Origin: Armatimonadetes bacterium UBA5352
Lineage (GTDB): Bacteria; Armatimonadota; Zipacnadia; Zipacnadales; UBA5352
DNA length: 18,465 nt
Reading direction: 5' to 3'
NCBI GenBank assembly: GCA_002411015.1
Contig: DHPY01000109.1
Coordinates: forward strand, 1 to 18,465
The position numbers and the translations under genes were made by a program. The notes beneath the pieces are model-generated. The model was not told the origin of the DNA. It searched no databases and saw only the letters and a list, made by a program, of their open reading frames with translations. This document shows positions 7,661-14,530 of the stretch, piece by piece (the stretch's first letter is position 1; every line of letters starts with the position of its first letter).

Positions 7661-8902
7661 TCACTCCTCGAATCTGCTGACAATGAGCGAGATGTTGTGT
7701 CCGCCGAAACCGAAGGAGTTGGACAGCGCAACGCGCACATCGCTTCTGCGCGGCTCGCCTCGGACGATATCCAGCTCAGGCAACTCGGGATCATCGCAGT
7801 TGAGGGTATGCGGAATGACGCCCTCTTCAATCGCCTTCATGCAGATGGCGAGCTCGGTCGGACCTGTTGCGCCCAGCATGTGCCCATGCACGGGTTTGGT
7901 CGAAGAGACGGCAATGTCCCCTGCGCGGTCACCGAGGAGTTTCAGGAGCGCCTGGCCCTCCGCGGTGTCGCCGGCGGGTGTGCCCGGCCCGTGCGCATTA
8001 ATGTAGTCCACGTCTTCAACGGAGATGCCCGCGTCCTTAAGCGCATTGCGCATGGCGAGGATGGCGCCCGCACCGTCCGGGCAGGGCTCAGTGAAGTGGT
8101 GCGCGTCACCGCTGAGGCCAATGCCGCTGATCTCGGCGACAATCGGCGCGCCACGGTCGAGGGCATGCTGCAGATCCTCGATGACCATGCATGTTGCGCC
8201 ATCGCCCATCACGAAGCCGTCACGGTTCCTGTCGAACGGCCGGCACGCGTGCTCCGGGTCGTCGTTGCGCGTCGAGAGGGCGCCTGCAGAGCAGAAGCCG
8301 CTCAGGGCGCTCTGGCTGATCCCGGCCTCGGCACCGCCGGTGATCATGACGTCGGCGCGGCCGAGCATGATCTGGTCCACGCTCGCCGCGATGGCATGCG
8401 CGCCCGACGCGCAGGCGGTGACCGCCGCGGAGTTCGGGCCCATGGCGCCATGCAGCATGCTGACCATGCCGGAGGCCATGTCGATGATCATCATCGGAAT
8501 GAAGAATGGGGAGACCCGGTTCGGGCCCTTCTCGAGCAGCCTTGAGAACTGCTCCTCCCAGGTGGTCATGCCGCCGATTCCCGAGCCGATCAGGACCCCG
8601 ACGCGCTCGCGATTGCTGTCATCAATCGTGAACTGCGATTGCTCAACCGCGACGTCGGCGGCCCAGCAGGCGTAGCGAGCGAACGGGTCCGCGCGCTTCA
8701 TCAGCTTCGGGTCGATCCGGTCGGATGCGTCGAAATCAATGTCAACCTCAGCGCCGAGGTGGGACTTGTACTCGGACACGTCGAAGCGCCTGATGGTGCT
8801 GATGCCGGTGTGCCCCGCGAGGCAGGCCTCCCAGAGCGTGTCAAGGCCATGTCCCAGCGAAGTGATTGTCCCAACTCCGGTTATCACAACACGTCGATTC
8901 AT
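7661..8902 (-). CDS. fabF: 3-oxoacyl-[acyl-carrier-protein] synthase II
   Basis: This 413-residue condensing enzyme joins malonyl-ACP to the growing acyl-ACP. The ATG at 8902 (MNRRVVITG) has GAGGG eight bases upstream and gives the family length; a longer frame to 8953 lacks family sequence. The Cys-His-His set is visible: C164 in TACASGAH, H304 in NAHGPGTP and H341 in KPVHGHMLG, with K336 nearby and the NSFGFGGHN gating loop near the C terminus. Two details depart from common FabF: HGTST/HGTGT is HGPGT, and the Lys-Ser-Met-Thr stretch before the second His is KPVHGH. All catalytic residues remain, so I expect activity. It follows acpP by 99 bases. Confidence 0.96.
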   Translation of the reverse strand: MNRRVVITGVGTITSLGHGLDTLWEACLAGHTGISTIRRFDVSEYKSHLGAEVDIDFDASDRIDPKLMKRADPFARYACWAADVAVEQSQFTIDDSNRERVGVLIGSGIGGMTTWEEQFSRLLEKGPNRVSPFFIPMMIIDMASGMVSMLHGAMGPNSAAVTACASGAHAIAASVDQIMLGRADVMITGGAEAGISQSALSGFCSAGALSTRNDDPEHACRPFDRNRDGFVMGDGATCMVIEDLQHALDRGAPIVAEISGIGLSGDAHHFTEPCPDGAGAILAMRNALKDAGISVEDVDYINAHGPGTPAGDTAEGQALLKLLGDRAGDIAVSSTKPVHGHMLGATGPTELAICMKAIEEGVIPHTLNCDDPELPELDIVRGEPRRSDVRVALSNSFGFGGHNISLIVSRFEE

Positions 8903-9001
8903 CAATCCAGCCCTCGCAGATGCGATCAGGTCACGACCTGCGGCCGCCCACACAGAGTGCGCGGCCGCCGGCCGTCAACCCCGATCAGCGGATGGTGAAC
9001 G

Positions 9002-9235
9002 TTACGCGCCCTTCTCTTCGAGGTAGCGAACCGCGTCGCCAACCGTCTGAATGTTCTGTGCGTCGTCTTCCGGAATGTCAACATCGAACTCGTCCTCAAG
9101 AGCCATGACGAGCTCAACAACGTCCAGCGAGTCCGCCTTGAGGTCGCCCTCGAAGGTCGCCGCCTCAGTGACCCAGCTCTCAGGTACGGACAACTCGCGC
9201 ACGATAACTTCCTTGACCTGCTCGAACAATGCCAT
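9002..9235 (-). CDS. acpP: Acyl carrier protein
   Basis: This acidic 77-residue protein carries the growing acyl chain on a phosphopantetheine arm. The attachment site is Ser36 in KADSLDVVEL, followed by the typical ALEDEFDVDIPEDDA helix region. The ATG at 9235 (MALFEQVKEV) gives the standard length; GGAG lies about 12 bases upstream, a little far. Another ATG at 9247 would abut that GGAG directly and is less likely. The gene is preceded by a 238-base spacer after fabG, by far the longest inside the fab cluster, which could hold a promoter or an RNA processing site for this very abundant protein. Confidence 0.97.
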   Translation of the reverse strand: MALFEQVKEVIVRELSVPESWVTEAATFEGDLKADSLDVVELVMALEDEFDVDIPEDDAQNIQTVGDAVRYLEEKGA

Positions 9236-9473
9236 CTTTGGTCTCATCTCCGTTTCTTGCATTGTGCTCCGTGCCGGGAGGGTGAGGCCACCCGGTTGTT
9301 CTCGCGGTGATCGCCACCGCCGGGACGGCACTGACTGTACGTCCACCCCGTTCTACACGCGATCCGACCCACGACCTCGCCGACAGTCCTGACCCCGTGA
9401 GCCTCATCTTCGGGGATCACTATGCCTCATCGTCCTCGAGCGACAGGCTCTGCCCGATGACGCGATGACCGCC
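9236..9473 (-). other. 238-base spacer between fabG and acpP, no gene seen
   Basis: No open frame here has coding character. In the direction of transcription there is a small inverted repeat soon after fabG (CCCCG at 9393-9397 with CGGGG at 9411-9415) and a 6-bp one closer to acpP (GCGGTG at 9304-9309 with CACCGC at 9315-9320). GATGAGGC occurs twice in the fabG-proximal half. I found no convincing -35/-10 pair by eye. Confidence 0.35.
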
Positions 9474-10211
9474 TTACATGATCAGCCCGCCGTCAATGTT
9501 GATGACCTGACCGGTGATATACGAAGCGCCCGGTCCAGCGAGGAAGAGCGCTCCCTGCGCGACGTCCTCAGCGGTGCCCGCCCGACCCAGCGGGATGCGA
9601 TTGAGCCAGGCGTTGCGCATCTCCTCCGGCAGTTGGTGCGTCATCGCGGTCTCGATGAAGCCCGGCGCGAGCGCGTTGCAGGTGATGTTGCGGCCCGCAA
9701 GCTCCTGCGCGGTAGTCTTCGTCAGCGCGATCAGCCCACCCTTGGAGGCCGAGTAGTTCGCCTGGCCGGCGTTCCCGCCGACGCCTGAGACGGAGGCCAT
9801 GTTGATGATGCGCCCGTAACGGGCCTTCATCATCGGCCGCGCCACTGCCTTGGTGCAGAGGAACGCGCCCTTGAGGTTGACCGCGAGGACGAGATCCCAC
9901 TGCGCCTCGTCCATCCGAACCAGCAGACCATCGCGCGTTATCCCCGCGTTATTCACAAGGATATCCACGCGCCCGAAGGTCTCCATGACCTCATCCACCA
10001 TTGAGATAACCTGCAACTCATCGGTGATGTTGGCGGTGTGAATGAGGCTGTTGACGCCCCGCTCCTCCACCTCATCGGCCACCTTGCGCGCCGCGTCCTC
10101 GACGACATCGTTGATGACGACGTTCGCACCGGCGTCGGCGAGCGCGTGGGCGATGGCCTGTCCGATCCCGCCGCCCGCACCGGTGATAAGTGCGACCTGA
10201 TCCTGCAACAC
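9474..10211 (-). CDS. fabG: 3-oxoacyl-[acyl-carrier-protein] reductase
   Basis: This 245-residue NADPH-dependent short-chain dehydrogenase reduces 3-oxoacyl-ACP in each elongation round. The Rossmann motif TGAGGGIG is at residues 10-17, NNAG at 87-90, and the catalytic set is N112, S140, Y153 and K157 (YSASK). The C-terminal VINIDGG is typical. The start is the GTG at 10211, one base after the fabD stop (TAG-A-GTG), with GGGAGG eight bases upstream inside the end of fabD. A longer frame to 10256 lies wholly within fabD and has no family match. Coupling to fabD translation is likely. Confidence 0.97.
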   Translation of the reverse strand: MLQDQVALITGAGGGIGQAIAHALADAGANVVINDVVEDAARKVADEVEERGVNSLIHTANITDELQVISMVDEVMETFGRVDILVNNAGITRDGLLVRMDEAQWDLVLAVNLKGAFLCTKAVARPMMKARYGRIINMASVSGVGGNAGQANYSASKGGLIALTKTTAQELAGRNITCNALAPGFIETAMTHQLPEEMRNAWLNRIPLGRAGTAEDVAQGALFLAGPGASYITGQVINIDGGLIM

Positions 10212-10212
10212 T

Positions 10213-11151
10213 CTACACGCCTCCCTGACCAAGCTCTGCCGTGAGCTTCGAGACATCCTCGGGATGGTCCACGCTGAAGGTGGCCACGCCCCTGTCTGTC
10301 CGCCCGATCAGCTTGCTCAGCACTGTGCCCGGACCGATCTCCACGAACCGGTCCACGCCTTCGCCTATCATCCAGCGCACCGACTGCTCCCAAAGCACGC
10401 TTGATGTCATCTGTGTCCCGAGGTTCGCACGTGTCTCCTCAGGATCAGTGTGCGGCCGTGCGTCCACGTTCGCCACGACCGGCACCGCGGCGGGCAGGAA
10501 CTCTGTCTCGCCGAGCCGCGCGATCAGCGGCGCGGTAGCCGGCTCCATCAGCGGCGAGTGAAACGCGCCCGAAACGTCGAGCGCGATGACGCGCTTGGCG
10601 CCTGCCTCGCGGCATGCCGCGCCCGCCACCTCTACGGCATTCACCTCGCCGGAGATGACGACCTGCCCCGGCGAGTTGTAGTTCGCGACGACGACCGTCC
10701 CTGCGCCCTCGATGCCGGCGACGATCTCCCGCACGGGCTCGGCGTCAAGGCCAAGCACCGCGGCCATCGCTCCGGGGGCGTCGTCGCCTGCGCGCGCCAT
10801 GAGCTCGCCACGGAAGCGCACGAGCGGCAGCACCTGCTCGGGCGCAAGACACCCTGCGGCGGTGAGCGCGGAGTACTCGCCCAGCGAGTGCCCGGCCACG
10901 AAGTCGGGCGCGATGCCCGCCTCGCGCACCAGCGCCAGCGCGGCCAGCGAATGCGCGACGATCGCGGGCTGCTGGTTCTCGGTGCGCGTCAGCGCCTCCT
11001 CGGGGCCCTCGAACATGACGGAGAGCAGGTCGCCGCCGAGTTCGCGCCGGGCGACCTCAAGCACCGCCCTCGATGGCCCGTCGGCCTCGTAGAGGTCGCG
11101 GCCCATCCCGACGTAGTGCGAGTTCTGGCCCGGGAAGACGAAGCCGATCAC
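10213..11151 (-). CDS. fabD: Malonyl-CoA:ACP acyltransferase
   Basis: This 312-residue enzyme moves malonyl from CoA to AcpP. The nucleophile is Ser89 in VAGHSLGEYSAL, R114 (VRFRGEL) should bind the malonyl carboxylate, and His198 (SGAFHSPLM) completes the dyad. The N-terminal oxyanion motif is FPGQNSHYVGMG where FPGQGSQ is usual, so the second Gln is His. The start is the GTG at 11151, whose last three bases with the next one form the etfA stop (GTGA, 4-base overlap); GAGGTGA lies about six bases upstream. Its stop is one base from the fabG start. Tight packing on both sides joins etfA, fabD and fabG into one translational unit. Confidence 0.96.
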   Translation of the reverse strand: MIGFVFPGQNSHYVGMGRDLYEADGPSRAVLEVARRELGGDLLSVMFEGPEEALTRTENQQPAIVAHSLAALALVREAGIAPDFVAGHSLGEYSALTAAGCLAPEQVLPLVRFRGELMARAGDDAPGAMAAVLGLDAEPVREIVAGIEGAGTVVVANYNSPGQVVISGEVNAVEVAGAACREAGAKRVIALDVSGAFHSPLMEPATAPLIARLGETEFLPAAVPVVANVDARPHTDPEETRANLGTQMTSSVLWEQSVRWMIGEGVDRFVEIGPGTVLSKLIGRTDRGVATFSVDHPEDVSKLTAELGQGGV

Positions 11152-12353
11152 GCGCTGTCACCTCGGCGCTCCTTGATCGCGGCGACCATCGCGGGGATGA
11201 CCTGGAACAGGTCGCCGACGATCCCGTAGTGCGCGACGCCGAATATCGGCGCCTCCGGGTCCTTGTTGATCGCGACGATGCAGTCGGAGGAGGACATCCC
11301 GGCGAGATGCTGCACCGCGCCGGAGATGCCGCAGGCGATGTAGAGCTTCGGGTGGACCGTCTTGCCGGTCTGGCCGACCTGGTGGGTCGCCGGGATCCAG
11401 CCTGCGTCCACGGTTGCGCGCGAGGCGCCGACCGCGCCGCCAACGGCGTCTGCAAGCTCCTCGATCAGCGCGAAGTGCTTCGGATCGCCCAGCCCGCGGC
11501 CGCCCGAGACAATGATGTCCGCCTCGGTGAGGTTCACGTGCGATCCCGAGTCGTCCTGGATGACCTCGAGGATCTTCGTCGCGATCGACTTCTCGTCGAT
11601 GCTCACCGGGACGCGGATGATCTCCGCCTCGCGGCTCTCATCGAACTCCATCGGCGCCATGACCTTCGGGCGCACCGTGGCCATCTGCGGCCGCGTGAAC
11701 TCACAGAGGATCGTGGCCATGACGTTGCCGCCGAAGGCGGGCCGCGTCTGCTCGAGCAGCTTGCTCTCGGGGTTGATCGTCAGCTCTGTGCAGTCGGCGG
11801 TGAGGCCGGCCTTGATCCGCGCGGCCACGCGGGACGCGAGATCGCGGCCCATGGTGGTGGCGCCGATGAGCACGATCTCCGGCTTGTGCTCGTTGATCAG
11901 CCCGGTCAGCACGTTCGTGAAGGGCTGGGTGCGGTAGCGCTTGAGCGCCGGGTCCTCCACCAGGTAGACGCGGTCGGCGCCGTACCCTGCCGCGCGCTTC
12001 GCGAGGTCCTCGATCTCATGGCCGATGAGCACCACGGAGACGTCGGTGTCGAGCTCGGCGGCGAGCTTGCGGCCCTCGCCGATGAGCTCGGCGGTCACCA
12101 TCGCGAGCTTGCCCTCGCCGGTGACCTCGCCGACAACCCAGATGCCCTTGTACTGCGAGGTGTCCACCTCGCCCTTGCCCGCCATCTCCAGCACGATCGC
12201 GCCGGTGGGGCAGGCGTAGGCGCAGGCGCCACAGGACGTGCAGCTATCGTTGAACTCCGCCTTGCCATCAACCATGTCGATGGCCCCGTAGGGGCAGGAC
12301 GGGATGCACAGCTTGCAGCCGATGCACTTCGGCTTCTCGATGTAGATCGCCAT
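11148..12353 (-). CDS. etfA: Electron transfer flavoprotein alpha subunit with N-terminal two-cluster ferredoxin domain
   Basis: This 401-residue protein fuses a bacterial-type ferredoxin domain to EtfA. Residues 1-55 hold two 4Fe-4S motifs: C10, C13, C16, C20 (CIGCKLCIPSCP) and C38, C41, C44, C48 (CTSCGACAYACP). The EtfA N-terminal domain follows (about 68-270), then the FAD domain with SGGRGLG, the SRATVDAGW and QVGQTGKTV stretches and GISGAVQH. Such fusions are known, e.g. CarE of the Acetobacterium caffeyl-CoA reductase, where the clusters talk to ferredoxin. The ATG at 12353 has AGGAG eight bases upstream; the longer frame to 12416 lies in the spacer. It follows etfB by 70 bases and overlaps fabD by four. 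Electron bifurcation is an inference. Confidence 0.95.
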   Translation of the reverse strand: MAIYIEKPKCIGCKLCIPSCPYGAIDMVDGKAEFNDSCTSCGACAYACPTGAIVLEMAGKGEVDTSQYKGIWVVGEVTGEGKLAMVTAELIGEGRKLAAELDTDVSVVLIGHEIEDLAKRAAGYGADRVYLVEDPALKRYRTQPFTNVLTGLINEHKPEIVLIGATTMGRDLASRVAARIKAGLTADCTELTINPESKLLEQTRPAFGGNVMATILCEFTRPQMATVRPKVMAPMEFDESREAEIIRVPVSIDEKSIATKILEVIQDDSGSHVNLTEADIIVSGGRGLGDPKHFALIEELADAVGGAVGASRATVDAGWIPATHQVGQTGKTVHPKLYIACGISGAVQHLAGMSSSDCIVAINKDPEAPIFGVAHYGIVGDLFQVIPAMVAAIKERRGDSA

Positions 12354-12423
12354 CGTATCGCTCCTGCAACGGCCCCGCGGCGCCCGGTTGATGAGGTCCC
12401 GGGCATTGCCGCTCACGGGACCC

Positions 12424-13206
12424 TTAGATGATCTTCTGTCCGATGAGGCGCTCGACGACCGCTACCGCGCAGTCCGCGGGCTCGCCCTCGAAACGCTCGC
12501 CCTCGATGTCGCGCTTCGGCGCGAAGGTTCGCACCACGCGCGTCGGTGAGCCATCGAAGCCGCAGTAGCAGGCCTCTGCGTTGATGCACGCGGAGTCCCA
12601 GACCTTGACTTCCTTCTTCTTGGCCGCAAGCTTGGCCTTGATGCCGGGGCGGCGCGGATCGTTCATCTGCTTCACGCAGGAGATCAGCACCGGCATCTTC
12701 GCCTCGACGACCTCGAACTCGTCCTCAAGCAGGCGCCGCACGCGGGCCTTCTTCCCATCCACCTCGAGCCCGATCGCGAAGGTGACCTGCGGGATGCCAA
12801 GCTGCTCGGCGATCCCCGGCGGCACCTGTGCGGTGTCGCCATCGAAGGCCTGCTTGCCGCAGAAGATCAGGTCATAACCGCCGATCTCGCGGATCGTGTT
12901 CGAGAGCACGTAGGAGGTCGCGAGGGTGTCGGAGGCGGCGAAGCAGCGATCGGAGACGAGGATCGCCTCGTCGCAGCCCATCGCGAGCGCCTCGCGCAGC
13001 GCAGCCTCAGCCTGCGGCGGCCCCATCGTGACAACAGTGACCTTGCCGCCATACTGCTCGACAAGCTGCACGGCCTGCTCGATGGCGTTCTCGTCGAACG
13101 GGTTGATGATCGACGGGACGCCCTCGCGGATGATTGTGTTGGTCTGCGGGTCGATCCGGACCTCGGACGTGTCCGGGACCTGCTTGATGCAAACGATAAT
13201 GTTCAT
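12424..13206 (-). CDS. etfB: Electron transfer flavoprotein beta subunit
   Basis: This 260-residue protein pairs with EtfA. The start is the ATG at 13206 (MNIIVCIKQVPDTSEV) with GGAG seven bases upstream; the frame beyond it encodes the 9-bp repeat array and is not protein-like. INPFDENAIEQA (about 34-45) and the GKQAFDGDTAQV stretch (about 117-128) are typical of FixA-type and bifurcating EtfB proteins, in which this subunit binds FAD in place of AMP. The mitochondrial type has a different sequence at that place. This assignment is by eye. Four cysteines close together near the C-terminal third (SACINAEACYCG) are notable, though I cannot say they bind a metal. It lies between the acyl-CoA dehydrogenase and etfA genes. 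Confidence 0.95.
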   Translation of the reverse strand: MNIIVCIKQVPDTSEVRIDPQTNTIIREGVPSIINPFDENAIEQAVQLVEQYGGKVTVVTMGPPQAEAALREALAMGCDEAILVSDRCFAASDTLATSYVLSNTIREIGGYDLIFCGKQAFDGDTAQVPPGIAEQLGIPQVTFAIGLEVDGKKARVRRLLEDEFEVVEAKMPVLISCVKQMNDPRRPGIKAKLAAKKKEVKVWDSACINAEACYCGFDGSPTRVVRTFAPKRDIEGERFEGEPADCAVAVVERLIGQKII

Positions 13207-13220
13207 CGGATCACTCCAGT

Positions 13221-13256
13221 AACGGCAGCAACGGAAGCAACGGAAGCAACGACAGC
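13221..13256. repeat. Four tandem 9-bp units upstream of etfB
   Basis: AACGGCAGC, AACGGAAGC, AACGGAAGC and AACGACAGC follow one another without gaps at 13221-13256. They end 14 bases before the etfB start codon in the direction of transcription and would lie in the mRNA leader. A length-variable array here could tune etfB translation; that is speculation. Confidence 0.85.
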
Positions 13257-13283
13257 GAATGGCCTGAACGGCTCCGGTCGGAC

Positions 13284-13340
13284 GGGAATGGAGAAGAGGG
13301 TCGTGCCCCCGGTTCCCCATTCCCAACTCCCGATTCCCCG
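13284..13340. repeat. Heptamer tandem array and 12-bp inverted repeat after acd
   Basis: TTCCCCA, TTCCCAA, CTCCCGA and TTCCCCG form four gapless 7-bp units at 13313-13340, just after the acd stop (13344). The first units also pair with 13284-13295 (GGGAATGGAGAA): 11 of 12 positions match, and in the minus-strand RNA the remaining one is a G-U pair. The loop is 17 bases. No T-run follows, so it is more likely an mRNA structure than a terminator. The pattern recalls short tandemly repeated heptamers known from cyanobacteria. Confidence 0.75.
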
Positions 13341-13343
13341 CCG

Positions 13344-14492
13344 TTAGATGTGATTCTCGCGCAGCAGCAGGTTCGAGATGATGCCGCGCTGGATCTCCGA
13401 GGTGCCCTCGACGATCTCGAAGAGCTTGGCGTCGCGCATGTAGCGCTCCACCGGGAACTCGCGGGTGTAGCCCACGCCGCCGTGGACCTGGACGGCCTGG
13501 GAGGTCACGCGCGAGACAGTCTCGGAGGAGTAGAGCTTCGCCATGGACGCGATCTTCTCGAACGCCTCGCCCTGGTCCTTAAGCCATGCGGCCTTCTGGT
13601 AGAGCAGGCGGGAGGCCTCGATCTCGGTCGCCATGTCTGCGAGCTTGAACTGGATCGCCTGGAACTCCGCGATCCTCTGCCCGAACTGCACGCGCTGCTG
13701 GGCGTAGAGGATGGCGGCGTCGAAGGCTGCCTGGGCGAGGCCGACCGCGCCGACGGCCATGCCGATGCGGCCCACGCCGAGGGTGCCCATCGCGACGCGG
13801 AAGCCGCGGCCGGGCTTGTAGAGCACGTTCTCCACCGGGACCTCGCAGTCCTGGAAGATAAGCTCACGGTTCGGCAGCGCGTCCCAGCCCATCTTCTTCT
13901 CGTTCTTACCGAACTCGAAGCCGGGCATGCCCTTCTCGACGATGAACGCCGTAAGGCCGCGGGTGCCCTTCGAGGGGTCGAGGTTGGCGATGATGACGTA
14001 GGTCTCCGCCACGCCGCCGTTGGAGATGAAGATCTTGGTGCCGTTGAGGATGTACTTGTCGCCGCGCAGCTCAGCACGCGTCTGGACGGAACCGGCATCG
14101 GAGCCCGCGTTGGGCTCGGTGAGGCCGAAGGCGCCGATGTGCTCACCGGTGGTCAGCGGCTTGAGGTACTTCTCCTTCTGATCATCGGTCCCGAAGGCCA
14201 TGATCGGGTACTGGCAGAGCATGTGCGCGCCGTAGACCGAACCGGTGGTCTGGCAGTAGTAGCTCAGCAACTCACCGACGGCGCCCCAGAGCAGGAAGCC
14301 AAAGCCGAGGCCGCCCCACTTCTCCTCGACCGGAATAGCGAAGATGTCCATCTCGCGGCACAGCTCAATGGCTTCCTCGGGGAACTCTCCGCGCTCGGCG
14401 ACCTCACATGCATGCGGCTGGAGCTCCTCGCGACCGAGCTCATGGACGGCGTCGAGAATCATCTGTTCGTCTTCTGTGAACCTGAAATCCAA
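13344..14492 (-). CDS. Acyl-CoA dehydrogenase (short-chain or butyryl-CoA type)
   Basis: This 382-residue FAD enzyme interconverts acyl-CoA and 2-enoyl-CoA. It shows the N-terminal helical domain, the FAD-binding LTEPNAGSDAGS (124-135) and GTKIFISNGGVAE (151-163), and the C-terminal signature with QVHGGVGYTREFPVERYMRDAK. The catalytic base is E362 in EGTSEIQR, at the position used by short-chain and butyryl-CoA dehydrogenases. The start is a TTG at 14492 with GGGAGG eight bases upstream. It lies 38 bases after fabH and 137 before etfB, so its electron partner is surely the EtfBA encoded next. Direction (oxidation, or bifurcating reduction of an enoyl-CoA) cannot be told from sequence. Substrate length is unknown. 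Confidence 0.94.
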   Translation of the reverse strand: MDFRFTEDEQMILDAVHELGREELQPHACEVAERGEFPEEAIELCREMDIFAIPVEEKWGGLGFGFLLWGAVGELLSYYCQTTGSVYGAHMLCQYPIMAFGTDDQKEKYLKPLTTGEHIGAFGLTEPNAGSDAGSVQTRAELRGDKYILNGTKIFISNGGVAETYVIIANLDPSKGTRGLTAFIVEKGMPGFEFGKNEKKMGWDALPNRELIFQDCEVPVENVLYKPGRGFRVAMGTLGVGRIGMAVGAVGLAQAAFDAAILYAQQRVQFGQRIAEFQAIQFKLADMATEIEASRLLYQKAAWLKDQGEAFEKIASMAKLYSSETVSRVTSQAVQVHGGVGYTREFPVERYMRDAKLFEIVEGTSEIQRGIISNLLLRENHI

Positions 14493-14500
14493 GGGGATTC

Positions 14501-14506
14501 CCTCCC
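14501..14506 (-). promoter_or_regulatory. Strong Shine-Dalgarno before the TTG start of the acyl-CoA dehydrogenase
   Basis: GGGAGG on the minus strand lies eight bases before the TTG at 14492. No ATG or GTG occurs at a better place, and the family N terminus begins right after it, so the rare start codon is convincing. Confidence 0.7.
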
Positions 14507-14530
14507 AGCTCTTTATGGACGGTGAGTGTG

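Noticed and set aside
7627..7830. N-terminal extension of ribonuclease III up to 7830
   Set aside because: It would overlap the end of fabF by about 170 bases and adds residues with no family match; the GTG at 7626 has a ribosome binding site.
9180..9407. Small minus-strand frame of 75 codons in the fabG-acpP spacer
   Set aside because: It overlaps the acpP start in another frame, is low in sequence character and has no good ribosome binding site.
11073..12431. Plus-strand open frame of 452 codons opposite etfA
   Set aside because: It is the mirror of the clearly identified etfA and has no recognisable motif.
13207..13326. N-terminal extension of EtfB up to 13326
   Set aside because: It reads the tandem repeat array as CRCFRCFRCC and lacks homology; the ATG at 13206 gives the family start.
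13221..13340. CRISPR array
   Set aside because: The repeats are 7 and 9 bases, without spacers, and there are no cas genes.
11148..14492. acd-etfB-etfA as a recently transferred cassette
   Set aside because: Codon use looks the same as the neighbours, there are no mobile genes or flanking repeats of insertion type, and etfA overlaps fabD, so a long-standing arrangement is more likely.
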